The notes: generated by a model from the sequence alone, not told the origin. Counted from the stretch's first letter, positions 1 to 6,779 are shown. The stretch is DNA of 16,902 nucleotides from Nitrospiraceae bacterium (GCA_003453735.1 DMNE01000534.1:3647-20548), one strand, 5' to 3'. Numbers and translations: made by a program.

Positions 1-35
1 TCCAAAAAAAGCATTCTTGATAATATCTTTTGTTC

Positions 36-242
36 TCAATGCGTTTGGACAGCGTTGCCGTCACTTGCCTCCCTTTTAATTCCGTATTTTTTGATCTTGT
101 AAGCGATCACTCTTTCGGTGATCCCGAGTTTCCGTGCAGCCTTTGCCATAACCCAGTTACATGCTTTGAGGGCATGAAATATCTCCTCTCTCTCTATTTC
201 ATTAATCTTATCCTTCAGAGAAGCCATTTCCTTCACCGACAA
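36..242 (-). CDS. Small NifA-type (Fis-family) helix-turn-helix protein
   Basis: A 68-residue protein that consists almost only of a Fis-family DNA-binding domain. After a short helix (about residues 7-28) comes an HTH at about residues 30-56, with the AKAARKLGIT and KIKKYGI signatures typical of the C-terminal end of NifA and other sigma-54 activators. No AAA+ or sensor domain is present: the reading frame is open only about 14 codons further upstream before a TGA. The start is uncertain. TTG at 242 gives the listed protein; GTG two codons in and ATG at residue 6 are alternatives, and none has a clear Shine-Dalgarno. It could be a stand-alone Fis-like regulator or the surviving 3' end of a decayed sigma-54 activator gene. 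The domain call is firm; the physiological role is not known. Confidence 0.65.
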   Translation of the reverse strand: MSVKEMASLKDKINEIEREEIFHALKACNWVMAKAARKLGITERVIAYKIKKYGIKREASDGNAVQTH

Positions 243-310
243 ATATATAGCCAGAACTATGCCAGGGGTTAAGTAGTTGATTCATAAGAAAATGTCCCCT
301 CCAAACTAAT

Positions 311-338
311 ACAATTTTGTTATGTATTACAATTTTGT
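311..338. promoter_or_regulatory. Tandem palindromic repeat, candidate operator
   Basis: Two copies of ACAATTTTGT (311-320 and 329-338) lie 18 bases apart, start to start. Each is a palindrome of the form ACAA-NN-TTGT, and the second extends to TACAA-TT-TTGTA. The copies lie about 70-95 bases upstream of the start of the small NifA-type HTH gene on the minus strand, in AT-rich DNA. That spacing and symmetry fit a paired binding site for a dimeric repressor or activator. No regulator family can be named from the motif alone. Confidence 0.4.
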
Positions 339-724
339 ACTACGTTTTTGTTTCTTTTTTGGCACAGTGCGCAGAAATTAGCGCGGCTTAACAAAAGACC
401 CTTAAGTTAGATCTTACTTCAACCTCAGAATTTGTATGACTGTGTAGCACTATGGCAGGATGGCCCTTCTTTCTGCGGGCGTATCCTGTTCACGCATTTC
501 AAAAGTTTTCGTTATCGTTTCCGATGTCATTTCTAAGCGGTTAACTTAATCGTCGCCTATCATTTCACATCGTGCGTTCTCTTCTTGTCGACGCAGACCG
601 CGCAATTGGCGTTCCTCCTGATGCGGAATTCCCTGGATATCAAGTCCATGGTATGGAACGATCGCGTCCGAGAAAGGAGCGACTTTCATAAACCGGTGAG
701 GGGCTTGACAGTCAAGCGCCATCG

Positions 725-740
725 GGCATGCGAGCATGCC
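725..740. repeat. Perfect 16-bp palindrome
   Basis: GGCATGC, a GA centre and GCATGCC form an uninterrupted 7-bp inverted repeat in a gene-poor stretch, about 230 bases upstream of the lipoprotein start. Its centre is only 2 nt, so it is more likely a protein-binding site than an RNA hairpin. It may also be chance. Confidence 0.3.
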
Positions 741-969
741 TGAAACAGCCGATGACCGGAAATCCCAACTCTTCTCACTCCGACGTCACCGGATGGATGC
801 AGTTAAGGCACGGGATCGCGCAAGGAACTATGGTGACATCCGTGTCTGTTGGCGATCGACAACCATCATAACAAAATTTACTCTGTTGCGATTCTTTAAT
901 GCAACCGGGATTGAAAAAAGAGGAGAACTTTATTATCATAGTAATTCCGATCTTGAGTCTGGAGGCGGC

Positions 970-1440
970 ATGAAAAGGAAAATGGTAAGAGTGAACGATA
1001 AGACCCTGCGGTTAAGCATGGCAGTCTTGTGTCTTTTGGCCCTCGCTCTCACGGTTGCTTGCGGTGGGAAGAAGGCGGTTAAGCCGGTGTCTCCGGAAAG
1101 TAAACTCTCTCAGGAGGCTTTTGCCGTCGCAGAGGCATTAAGGGTCGCATATGTAAAGAAGGAGTTTTCTGCTATCAAGGAGATATCCACTGTGGCTGGA
1201 TTCCAGACCATCATGGATTCAATCAAAAATTTTGATTCTGTGGAACTGACGTTCACACCAAAATGGGTCGAGATAGACAAATCTTTAGTTGAATTGAATG
1301 TGGCATGGAAAGGAACCTGGACTGTTGGCGGAGAAATGTTTGCAGAGCGAGGGATGGCCGTATTCCTTCTCGAAGGCAAGCCTTTGAAGCTCAGCAACGT
1401 GCTGCGGGGTAACCCCTTTAAATACCCTGAACGACAGTGA
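970..1440 (+). CDS. Small putative lipoprotein
   Basis: A 156-residue exported protein. The ATG at 970 was chosen because GGAGG at 961-965 sits five bases upstream and the protein then opens with a lipoprotein signal: positive residues (KRK, R7), a hydrophobic stretch at about 16-30, then TVA-C with Cys31 as the lipidated residue. Threonine at -3 makes the lipobox slightly non-standard. The frame is open further upstream to 736, but that extension has no ribosome-binding site and would bury the signal peptide. The mature part alternates helix and beta-like segments (for example VELTFTPKWVEI, LVELNVAWKGTW), suggesting a small NTF2- or cystatin-like fold; that is a guess from pattern only. No family was recognised. 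It faces the fmdB-type gene tail to tail. Confidence 0.75.
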   Translation: MKRKMVRVNDKTLRLSMAVLCLLALALTVACGGKKAVKPVSPESKLSQEAFAVAEALRVAYVKKEFSAIKEISTVAGFQTIMDSIKNFDSVELTFTPKWVEIDKSLVELNVAWKGTWTVGGEMFAERGMAVFLLEGKPLKLSNVLRGNPFKYPERQ

Positions 1441-1445
1441 TTCGG

Positions 1446-1472
1446 CGCGAAGAAAGCTAGTTACTTTTCGCG
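1446..1472. terminator. Possible weak bidirectional terminator
   Basis: CGCGAA at 1446-1451 and TTCGCG at 1467-1472 are inverted repeats with a 15-nt loop, located in the 48-base gap between two convergent genes. TTTT overlaps the right arm on the plus strand. The stem is short and there is no clean U-tract, so support comes mainly from position. Confidence 0.3.
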
Positions 1473-1488
1473 TACAACGTTTACTTCA

Positions 1489-1692
1489 TCAATGGCAGGA
1501 ACTGCAAGAACCGCTGCTGCAGGAACTGCAACCTGAGGAGCCCGGGTTTTCGACCCCTCGCATACCAAAGGTCGACAATTTTTTCCTGACATCATCGGAA
1601 CCGCACTTCGGGCAGTGTATGGTTTGATTGTTGTACACAAGCTTCTCAAAATCTTTTTCGCATGCATTGCATCTGTATTCATATATAGGCAT
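1489..1692 (-). CDS. FmdB-family zinc-ribbon protein
   Basis: A 67-residue protein with the classic FmdB-type opening MPIYEYRC. CNAC (Cys8, Cys11) and CPKC (Cys27, Cys30) would bind one zinc ion as a zinc ribbon. The tail is rich in Gly, Ser and Cys (GCSSCSSGSCSSC), as in many members of this family. FmdB proteins were named as putative regulators of formamidase/amidase genes, but their general role is unclear, so no function is assigned beyond zinc binding. GGAGGG at 1696-1701 lies three bases before the ATG and fixes the start. The gene stands alone; its probable promoter is about 170 bases upstream, leaving an unusually long leader. Confidence 0.88.
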   Translation of the reverse strand: MPIYEYRCNACEKDFEKLVYNNQTIHCPKCGSDDVRKKLSTFGMRGVENPGSSGCSSCSSGSCSSCH

Positions 1693-1716
1693 GTTCCCTC
1701 CAAGTATGAATCAGTC

Positions 1717-1730
1717 GGGGGTACGTCCCC
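1717..1730 (-). repeat. Short GC hairpin, possible REP-like element
   Basis: GGGG and CCCC frame a 5-6 nt loop just upstream of the fmdB-type ribosome-binding site (on the minus strand GGGGACGTACCCC). Its look, together with a second GGGGAC motif at 1803-1808, recalls REP-type extragenic palindromes moved by Y1 transposases. No such transposase is present in the window, so the assignment is tentative. Confidence 0.3.
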
Positions 1731-1868
1731 TTGCACAGCCTCACCATAACTGAGAGAATCGGTATGACGCCTGAAGGGTGGTCTCCCTCGTAACTCTGCC
1801 GTGTCCCCTTCCGTAAGCGTTCTAAAGCGCCACGCGCAGCTTCCCCTGAGCATAAACACATCCCTTAT

Positions 1869-1877
1869 ATTATAACA
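1869..1877 (-). promoter_or_regulatory. Extended -10 promoter for the fmdB-type gene
   Basis: Read on the minus strand, TG-T-TATAAT is a perfect extended -10 motif, set in very AT-rich DNA (1863-1915). No good -35 is seen, which is usual for extended -10 promoters. Transcription would begin near 1861, giving a leader of about 170 bases before the fmdB-type start at 1692. Confidence 0.5.
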
Positions 1878-1975
1878 GGTATATTTATAAATTATAATAA
1901 TATAATACGGAAGTAACTCTCGTTATTGATCACCAAGCAAAGTCGTAACGCGGAGGAATGAACGAAGTCCCAAAG

Positions 1976-3142
1976 TTAATAGATTGCATCCTCGATGAGC
2001 TCAATGATATGAAACACCTGCCTCTCTTTTGACCCGCTGCTCAACTGAAGCATGCAGCCGGGGCATGCTGTGATGATGTCACGGGCATCTGTCACCGTGT
2101 ATGCATCAATCCTCTTTTTAAGGAGATTCCGAGAGATCTCCCTATACTGCAGACTGAAAAAGCCGCCAAATCCGCAGCAACCCTCCCCCTCGGCTTCAAT
2201 GAACTCAGCTCCGCTCTGCCGGATGAGTTGCCTCGGCTGATGCCGCACGCCCAAGGAATACCGGAGGTGGCAAGGGTCGTGGTACGTCACCGAGGTAAAA
2301 GAACTGAGAGGATGCGGTTGACCATATCCGAGTTTATCAGAGAGGAAACTTGATATGTCCAGGACATCGGCCAGAGCACCATTGATCATCTTCGGGTAAT
2401 GGACCTTGAGGGAGACGATGCATGTTGGGCAAAGGCTCACAATGGCATCCGTATTTAATTTGCTGAATATCCTGTGGTTTTTCCTTGCCATTTCAGAAGC
2501 CTCTTTCTCGAGTCCCAGGCCCCGTAAGGGCGCACCACAGCATACCTCCCCACGCGGAAGCACTACCTCATAACCGAGACGCAAGAGGACCCGAATGAGG
2601 GAGAGCCCTAAATGGGGCAAGAGAAAATTAATGCTGCATCCAGTAAAAATGGCTACACGACCGATTTTTTTTTCGGGCTTGTATACCTGTTGGTCATCCC
2701 TGAGAGGATGAGACAGTATAGGCAAACGAAAGGGGATCAAGCCTTTTTTCAGGAGATAGGGGGATGCGGCATGCTGCAGCATCTTTGCAACCCGGTAACC
2801 GAGCATCGGTTTCTTGAGGGAAAAACGGGTAATCAGCCTGAGGTACTTTCTCCTGCGGTCAAAATCCTTTAAGAAGTTCCTGCCATGATACATGGCCTCT
2901 GTGATATCCAGACGGGGCGGACAGAGGTTCTCGCATGCACCGCAGAGGATGCAGCTGAAGACCCGGTCGTTGAGCGCGGGTGAAGGCTCGATTTGTCTAT
3001 TCAGTAAGGCCCTCAGGAGCGTGAGGCGCCCTCGTGCGCTCATGGGCTCTGTTAAATCTTCATCGTATGTCGGGCAAAAAGCCTTGCAACTTCCGCATCT
3101 GACACATTTTGACAGTTCAGCGATATACTCTGAGGTCTGCAT
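1976..3142 (-). CDS. GlcF/HdrD-like iron-sulfur oxidoreductase subunit
   Basis: A 388-residue soluble protein of the glycolate-oxidase iron-sulfur subunit / heterodisulfide-reductase family. Two [4Fe-4S] ferredoxin motifs lie near the N-terminus (Cys13-16-19-23 and Cys64-67-70-74). Two CCG domains follow: one with Cys169, the CCG at 201-203 and Cys238/241, the other with Cys291, the CCG at 322-324 and Cys360/363. CCG domains bind non-cubane clusters or similar metal centres. Length and order match GlcF, in which electrons from an FAD-linked dehydrogenase (GlcD type) pass to the membrane. No FAD partner gene lies next to it, so substrate and partner are unknown. The ATG at 3142 has only a weak ribosome-binding site, but it sits right before the first cluster, as in relatives. 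The 228 bases upstream of it hold no convincing gene. Confidence 0.85.
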   Translation of the reverse strand: MQTSEYIAELSKCVRCGSCKAFCPTYDEDLTEPMSARGRLTLLRALLNRQIEPSPALNDRVFSCILCGACENLCPPRLDITEAMYHGRNFLKDFDRRRKYLRLITRFSLKKPMLGYRVAKMLQHAASPYLLKKGLIPFRLPILSHPLRDDQQVYKPEKKIGRVAIFTGCSINFLLPHLGLSLIRVLLRLGYEVVLPRGEVCCGAPLRGLGLEKEASEMARKNHRIFSKLNTDAIVSLCPTCIVSLKVHYPKMINGALADVLDISSFLSDKLGYGQPHPLSSFTSVTYHDPCHLRYSLGVRHQPRQLIRQSGAEFIEAEGEGCCGFGGFFSLQYREISRNLLKKRIDAYTVTDARDIITACPGCMLQLSSGSKERQVFHIIELIEDAIY

Positions 3143-3370
3143 GCATATCCATTGTAATGCATTCTGACGTCATCAGGCAAACAACGGCCGAACTGACTTA
3201 CGGCAGTCTATACAAACGATATCGAGCAGGTGTGATAAAGCGAACACCTTTCCACCAGAGATCATCTTCCAGGAGAGGCATCACGAAAATGGATGGTGGG
3301 ATCCGGGTTATAGTAACTGTTCTGAGGAGTAAATGCGACAATCGCCATGTATCAGTGCTGGAGATTTCTG

Positions 3371-3817
3371 TTATGCCTTATACCCGTGGATTTTCCCCTC
3401 GATCATCTCGATATGTTTCTTTTGCGAAAGAACGGACAGGTAGCACAAAGCCATACCTAGGAGAGTCAGCCCACCCCAGAGAAAAGGATGCTCAACGAAT
3501 ACATTTTCTCTTACGTAGTCGGGCACGTATTCGGCAAAAAGTCGCGCTGCGCAGAAGAAGATGGCAGCGATGAGAAAGACGAATTGGGTCAATTTCAAAA
3601 AAGCATTCAGATTTTTCTGCTGTCTAAGAAAATCGTTGTAAAGTCTCATCCGTTCCTCAGTGGAGCAACCGAAACAGGTCTTATACTCTTTGTCCCAATG
3701 TTCCATGCAAAGGGGCGATCTCCTGCATTTTCTGCAGGTGAAGGTCCTTGGTTTGTCGATATGCCGCTCGCACACAACACATTCGACATCACGCATTTCA
3801 TTCGCTGCTGCGCGCAT
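3371..3817 (-). CDS. Two-helix membrane protein with RING-like Cys/His domain
   Basis: A 148-residue protein that I do not recognise. The N-terminal half has four metal-ligand pairs in a row: Cys13-16, Cys28-31, Cys37-His40 and Cys48-51. This spacing resembles cross-brace zinc folds (RING, B-box, FYVE-like) binding two zinc ions. A basic/polar helix follows, then two membrane segments at about residues 74-95 and 112-131, and a charged tail. A GGAGG lies 20 bases before the ATG, further than usual; a stop codon closes the frame upstream, so no earlier start exists. It lies 69 bases downstream of the diguanylate cyclase on the same strand and may be the last gene of the Rnf transcript. Its role is unknown; zinc binding and membrane location are inferred from sequence pattern. 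Confidence 0.75.
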   Translation of the reverse strand: MRAAANEMRDVECVVCERHIDKPRTFTCRKCRRSPLCMEHWDKEYKTCFGCSTEERMRLYNDFLRQQKNLNAFLKLTQFVFLIAAIFFCAARLFAEYVPDYVRENVFVEHPFLWGGLTLLGMALCYLSVLSQKKHIEMIEGKIHGYKA

Positions 3818-3886
3818 AACTATCTTATCGTCTTTTTTCCTCCAGACTTTAATTATTGTGCTCCCGCCCGTTCCCTTGGGAATTCC

Positions 3887-4741
3887 TCATAGGGTCAAGG
3901 AGGAAATCCGCCCTCCTCCTTCTCTTTTAGCCCTGTACATGACCATATCCGCGAGCCGTACCAAATCGCCGATCTTTACCTTGCTTTCAGGTAATATTTC
4001 GAGCAGGCCGATGCTTAAAGTGATGGTTTCGTGAGTGATCTCCCCGATCGATGCGTTTAAGCGCTTAGCGATGACGCTAGCCTCGCTGAGGACGGTCTCA
4101 GGTAGTATGACAAGAAATTCGTCTCCGCCATACCGAAAAGGGATGTCAACCTCGCTTCGTATGTTGGCCTTAATCGTGCCGGCCAAGCTGACAAGCAGGG
4201 TATCGCCCGCCTGAGGGCCGAAGGAATCGTTGTATGTTCGAAACCCGTCGAGATCCAACATCATCAGAGTGAAAGGCCGATACATTCTGTCAGCCCTCAC
4301 CTTTTCCCGCGGCAGAATCTCTTCCAGTGCTCTCCTATTGCTTAGATTGGTAAGGGGATCAATAAATGCCAGCTCTCTGAATTTGTTTGCCATCCGTTTT
4401 AAATTCGTTATATCCCCGATTGCAATATCCTTCGCTCGAAGAAAATAAAATCCGAAAACAGAGAATGTCACCGCGATGACTCCCTGTGCAAACAACCACG
4501 GCATAGGAAGCAGCATAGCCTCATATACCCCCTCGTCATAGTTTCTCATAAGGGTCGCAATGAAATAGTATGAACTGTGAATCCCTTCTGCGATACAGAG
4601 GTAACGCAGCACCTTGGCAAAGGTGGCACCTTCAGCACTGTAGATAGTTTTTTTCCGCAGGAGAAGCGCAATGTAGAAGGCGATAATAGCAGGGATCACG
4701 TACATGACGGGAACAACATACCGTGCAAAGGGAGTTACCAC
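3887..4741 (-). CDS. Membrane-bound diguanylate cyclase (GGDEF)
   Basis: A 284-residue enzyme predicted to make c-di-GMP from two GTP. Three or four hydrophobic helices (about 7-28, 44-65, 76-102) form a membrane anchor and sensor part with no known sensory domain. A linker helix leads to a GGDEF domain from about residue 125. FIDPLTNLSNRR, the metal-binding DLD (163-165), ND at 171-172 and an intact GGDEF at 205-209 indicate activity. The position for the inhibitory I-site arginine is Ser196 (SEVD instead of RxxD), so product inhibition is probably absent. The start is GTG at 4741, 21 bases after the rnfB stop and in the same frame as rnfB; no clear Shine-Dalgarno is seen, so translation may be coupled to rnfB. 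Confidence 0.92.
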   Translation of the reverse strand: MVTPFARYVVPVMYVIPAIIAFYIALLLRKKTIYSAEGATFAKVLRYLCIAEGIHSSYYFIATLMRNYDEGVYEAMLLPMPWLFAQGVIAVTFSVFGFYFLRAKDIAIGDITNLKRMANKFRELAFIDPLTNLSNRRALEEILPREKVRADRMYRPFTLMMLDLDGFRTYNDSFGPQAGDTLLVSLAGTIKANIRSEVDIPFRYGGDEFLVILPETVLSEASVIAKRLNASIGEITHETITLSIGLLEILPESKVKIGDLVRLADMVMYRAKREGGGRISSLTL

Positions 4742-4762
4742 AGGAGATGAAGAAATGAGGTT

Positions 4763-5929
4763 CTAGGCCGCTGCTGTCTTTGCAGCTTTTTTCGTTGCGG
4801 CAGCCGCGAAGACCTCAGGGGCGTTGAACGTGCCGTCAATTGCCTGCACCGGACATTTTGCCGTACAGATGCCGCAGCCTATACAGGCAACCTGGTCTAT
4901 TGAATGTTTCTTTTTGCTTTCCCCCGAGGCCGCATTTACCGGGCATACCTTTGCACATATCTGACATCCAATGCAAGTGTCCAAGACGATTGCCTTGGGC
5001 CTCTTCGGGATAAAATCGACAATCGCACGTGTTGGACATGGCGATACGCATAAACTGCACACCTTGCACTTCTCAAGATTAATTCTCGACAAATTATTTG
5101 AGACCGACGGGGCATCGAAGGGGCATACCTTCGCACACTTCCCGCATGCAATGCAGCCGACCTGACAGTTCTTCTTCGTGTCAGAACCCTTATCCTTTGA
5201 ATGACAGGCAACGAGCACCTGCCGTGAGGCGGGAAGCACCTCAATAACCCTCTTCGGACAAGCCTGCTCGCACTTTCTGCATCCGGTGCATTTTACGATA
5301 TCGACAACCGGAAGATGGTCGTCATTCATAGTTATTGCACCAAAAGGGCAGACCCTCGCGCAGGTGCCGTAACCGAGGCAGCCGTAAGCACAGGCCTTGT
5401 CACCGCCGCCTGCCAGCACAACAGCACGACAATCCTGGACCCCCTCGTACTTGAATTTCTTCACGGACTTCGACCACCCCCCGTGGCACATAATCCTGGA
5501 GAAAATGGGTTCTCTGGCGGTGGCCTTCTTGCCAGTGATGACTGCAACTGCCTCTGCCCCTCCTGCTCCGGCCGGAGTACAGAGGTTCGGCGGAACGTCG
5601 GGATTATTCACGACAGCCTCTGCGTATTGTTCACAGCCTGCATACCCGCAAGCACCGCAATGTGCGTGAGCAAGAACATCCTTCACCTGTTCAACCTTAG
5701 GATTGATTGTAACGGAAAATCTTTTTGCTGCAAAGGCAAGACCAAGGCCGAATACAGTGCTGATGCCAGCAAGGAAGATTGCAGTGAATTTCAACATCGG
5801 CAGCAACTCAACATGCTCCCGTGCTTCAACTCCCCCGCCGACACCGGCATGTGGTATAAGGAAATGGGATATGCCGGTTAACTGCAATAATCCGAGAATA
5901 TCCATCACGATCCTACTTATGTCGTGCAT
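4763..5929 (-). CDS. rnfB: RnfB, long multi-cluster form
   Basis: Electron-entry subunit of the Rnf complex (ferredoxin:NAD+ oxidoreductase). An N-terminal membrane helix (about 45-67) is followed by the RnfB-type cluster domain (Cys91, 94, 99, 117). The linker carrying Cys148 and Cys167 and the Cys180-184-190-194 motif come next, then five more [4Fe-4S] motifs (from Cys214, 259, 288, 319 and 349). That makes six ferredoxin-type motifs, more than the short proteobacterial RnfB/RsxB carries. The tail is Ala/Lys-rich. About 44 residues precede the membrane helix. The ATG at 5929 is preceded by a GGAGAGG-like site; an internal ATG at residue 9 is possible. It is last of the six rnf genes, separated from rnfA by an unusual 256-base gap. 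Confidence 0.95.
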   Translation of the reverse strand: MHDISRIVMDILGLLQLTGISHFLIPHAGVGGGVEAREHVELLPMLKFTAIFLAGISTVFGLGLAFAAKRFSVTINPKVEQVKDVLAHAHCGACGYAGCEQYAEAVVNNPDVPPNLCTPAGAGGAEAVAVITGKKATAREPIFSRIMCHGGWSKSVKKFKYEGVQDCRAVVLAGGGDKACAYGCLGYGTCARVCPFGAITMNDDHLPVVDIVKCTGCRKCEQACPKRVIEVLPASRQVLVACHSKDKGSDTKKNCQVGCIACGKCAKVCPFDAPSVSNNLSRINLEKCKVCSLCVSPCPTRAIVDFIPKRPKAIVLDTCIGCQICAKVCPVNAASGESKKKHSIDQVACIGCGICTAKCPVQAIDGTFNAPEVFAAAATKKAAKTAAA

Positions 5930-6185
5930 CTCAGTGACCTCTCCGCAAAAAATTCGAGGGACATGTTCTGGGATATTCTCCGTTTGCGTCCGTCATAGTA
6001 ATTTTAGAGAACCTAGCCGAAAACATCAGGGCTGCAATCCGCTGATGGGTGTCTGCCCGTCCGATGTCGCTTCAGCTGGCTGAGCGAAGGCATATCCGAG
6101 GACTGGCATTGCCAGGATGCAGACTCCGGATACCCCGACCTATGGTTATTTTAACATTTCTCTACCGAAACTTTCATCGTGACCA
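5930..6185 (-). other. Unusually long rnfA-rnfB spacer with possible micro-ORF
   Basis: The other rnf genes overlap or lie within 30 bases of each other, so 256 bases here is odd. On the minus strand 6109-6026 encodes a 27-residue frame starting MPVLGYAFAQ. With the in-frame residues before it (VSGVCILA) it reads like the end of a signal peptide with an AFA cleavage site, but there is no ATG with a ribosome-binding site at the expected N-terminus. It may be a decayed exported protein, an internal promoter or leader, or non-functional sequence. Confidence 0.35.
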
Positions 6186-6779
6186 TTACAGGGTTATTAA
6201 TCCGGAGAACCCTGTGAACGCGAGCGCGATCAGTCCCGTAACCACAAAAGCAAGCGGTAAGCCCTTAAATGGCGCAGGCACATCAGCGAGCTCCAGTTTC
6301 TCACGGATGCTTGCCATGATGATCAATGCTAAAGCAAATCCCATGCCCGAACCGAGGCCGAAGACTATGCTCTGAATGAAGCTGTAATGTTCACCCGCAT
6401 TAATCAAAGGGACAGCGAGGATAATACAGTTTGTTGATATGAGAGCAAGGTAGATGCCGAGTTTGTAATAAAGCCCCGGCGCCACCTTTCGCATGATCGT
6501 ATCAGATGCCTGCACAAAGCCAGCCACGATACCGATAAAAACGATGATTTTGAGAAAGGTAATATCGAGGGGGACCATGACGTAGTTGAAGACGACCCAG
6601 CTTAACGAGGCGCTGATCATCATCACTGCCGTAAAAGTAATGCTCATTCCAACGGCGGTCTCCATTTTTTTTGAGACGCCAAAGAAAATGCAGAGGCCGA
6701 GGAACCTCGTAAAGACGAAGTTGTTTATGAGGGACGCAGCGATAAAGAGCTCGAAAAGTTTCGTAAACTCACCACTCAT
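6186..6779 (-). CDS. rnfA: RnfA, membrane subunit of Rnf complex
   Basis: A 197-residue integral membrane protein of the RnfA/NqrE family, the usual length, with about six hydrophobic helices. The N-terminal signature INNFVFTRFLGLC matches the family. Cys30 and Cys118 (in STNC) are the two cysteines that, in solved Nqr and Rnf structures, help hold a [2Fe-2S] cluster in the middle of the membrane at the interface with RnfE/NqrD. AAGGAGA just before the ATG at 6779 supports the start. The gene follows rnfE after 30 bases. Confidence 0.96.
   Translation of the reverse strand: MSGEFTKLFELFIAASLINNFVFTRFLGLCIFFGVSKKMETAVGMSITFTAVMMISASLSWVVFNYVMVPLDITFLKIIVFIGIVAGFVQASDTIMRKVAPGLYYKLGIYLALISTNCIILAVPLINAGEHYSFIQSIVFGLGSGMGFALALIIMASIREKLELADVPAPFKGLPLAFVVTGLIALAFTGFSGLITL

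Larger units (their letters stand above)
243..969. other. Long stretch with no supported gene
   Basis: About 730 bases. The first part, up to about 420, is AT-rich and contains the tandem 10-bp palindrome listed separately. The segment 292-303 (AAAATGTCCCCT) resembles a phrase often met near insertion-sequence remnants, but it is too short to prove anything. Two open frames exist: minus 546-737, and a plus frame that runs from 736 into the lipoprotein gene. Neither has a ribosome-binding site or a recognisable protein. A 16-bp palindrome lies at 725-740. I see no tRNA or other known RNA here. It may be eroded coding sequence. Confidence 0.5.

Noticed and set aside
362..376. GGCAC...GC pattern resembling a sigma-54 promoter near the NifA-type HTH gene
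   Set aside because: The distance between the GG and GC elements does not match the -24/-12 spacing, and the sequence is on the plus strand, pointing away from that gene.
546..737. Minus-strand 63-residue open frame
   Set aside because: No ribosome-binding site, no recognisable domain and a composition unlike the neighbouring genes.
736..969. Open plus-strand frame joined to the lipoprotein gene, giving a 234-residue protein
   Set aside because: No ribosome-binding site at 736, and the true start at 970 has GGAGG and begins a lipoprotein signal. The extension would put 78 odd residues before the signal peptide.
3283..3340. Small minus-strand frame of about 28 residues upstream of the GlcF-like gene
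   Set aside because: No ribosome-binding site and no similarity to anything known; too short to support.
3109..3573. Plus-strand 154-residue frame
   Set aside because: It is antisense to the zinc-finger membrane protein gene and the GlcF-like start, has a basic, low-information composition and no ribosome-binding site.
4936..5244. Frames overlapping rnfB on the minus strand in another phase
   Set aside because: They arise from the repetitive cysteine-rich rnfB coding sequence and lack independent start signals.
6100..6128. Resemblance of the rnfA-rnfB spacer (TTGCCAGGATGCAGACTCC) to the nfi-flanking repeats
   Set aside because: Only scattered bases agree over about 20 positions; not enough to call a third copy.
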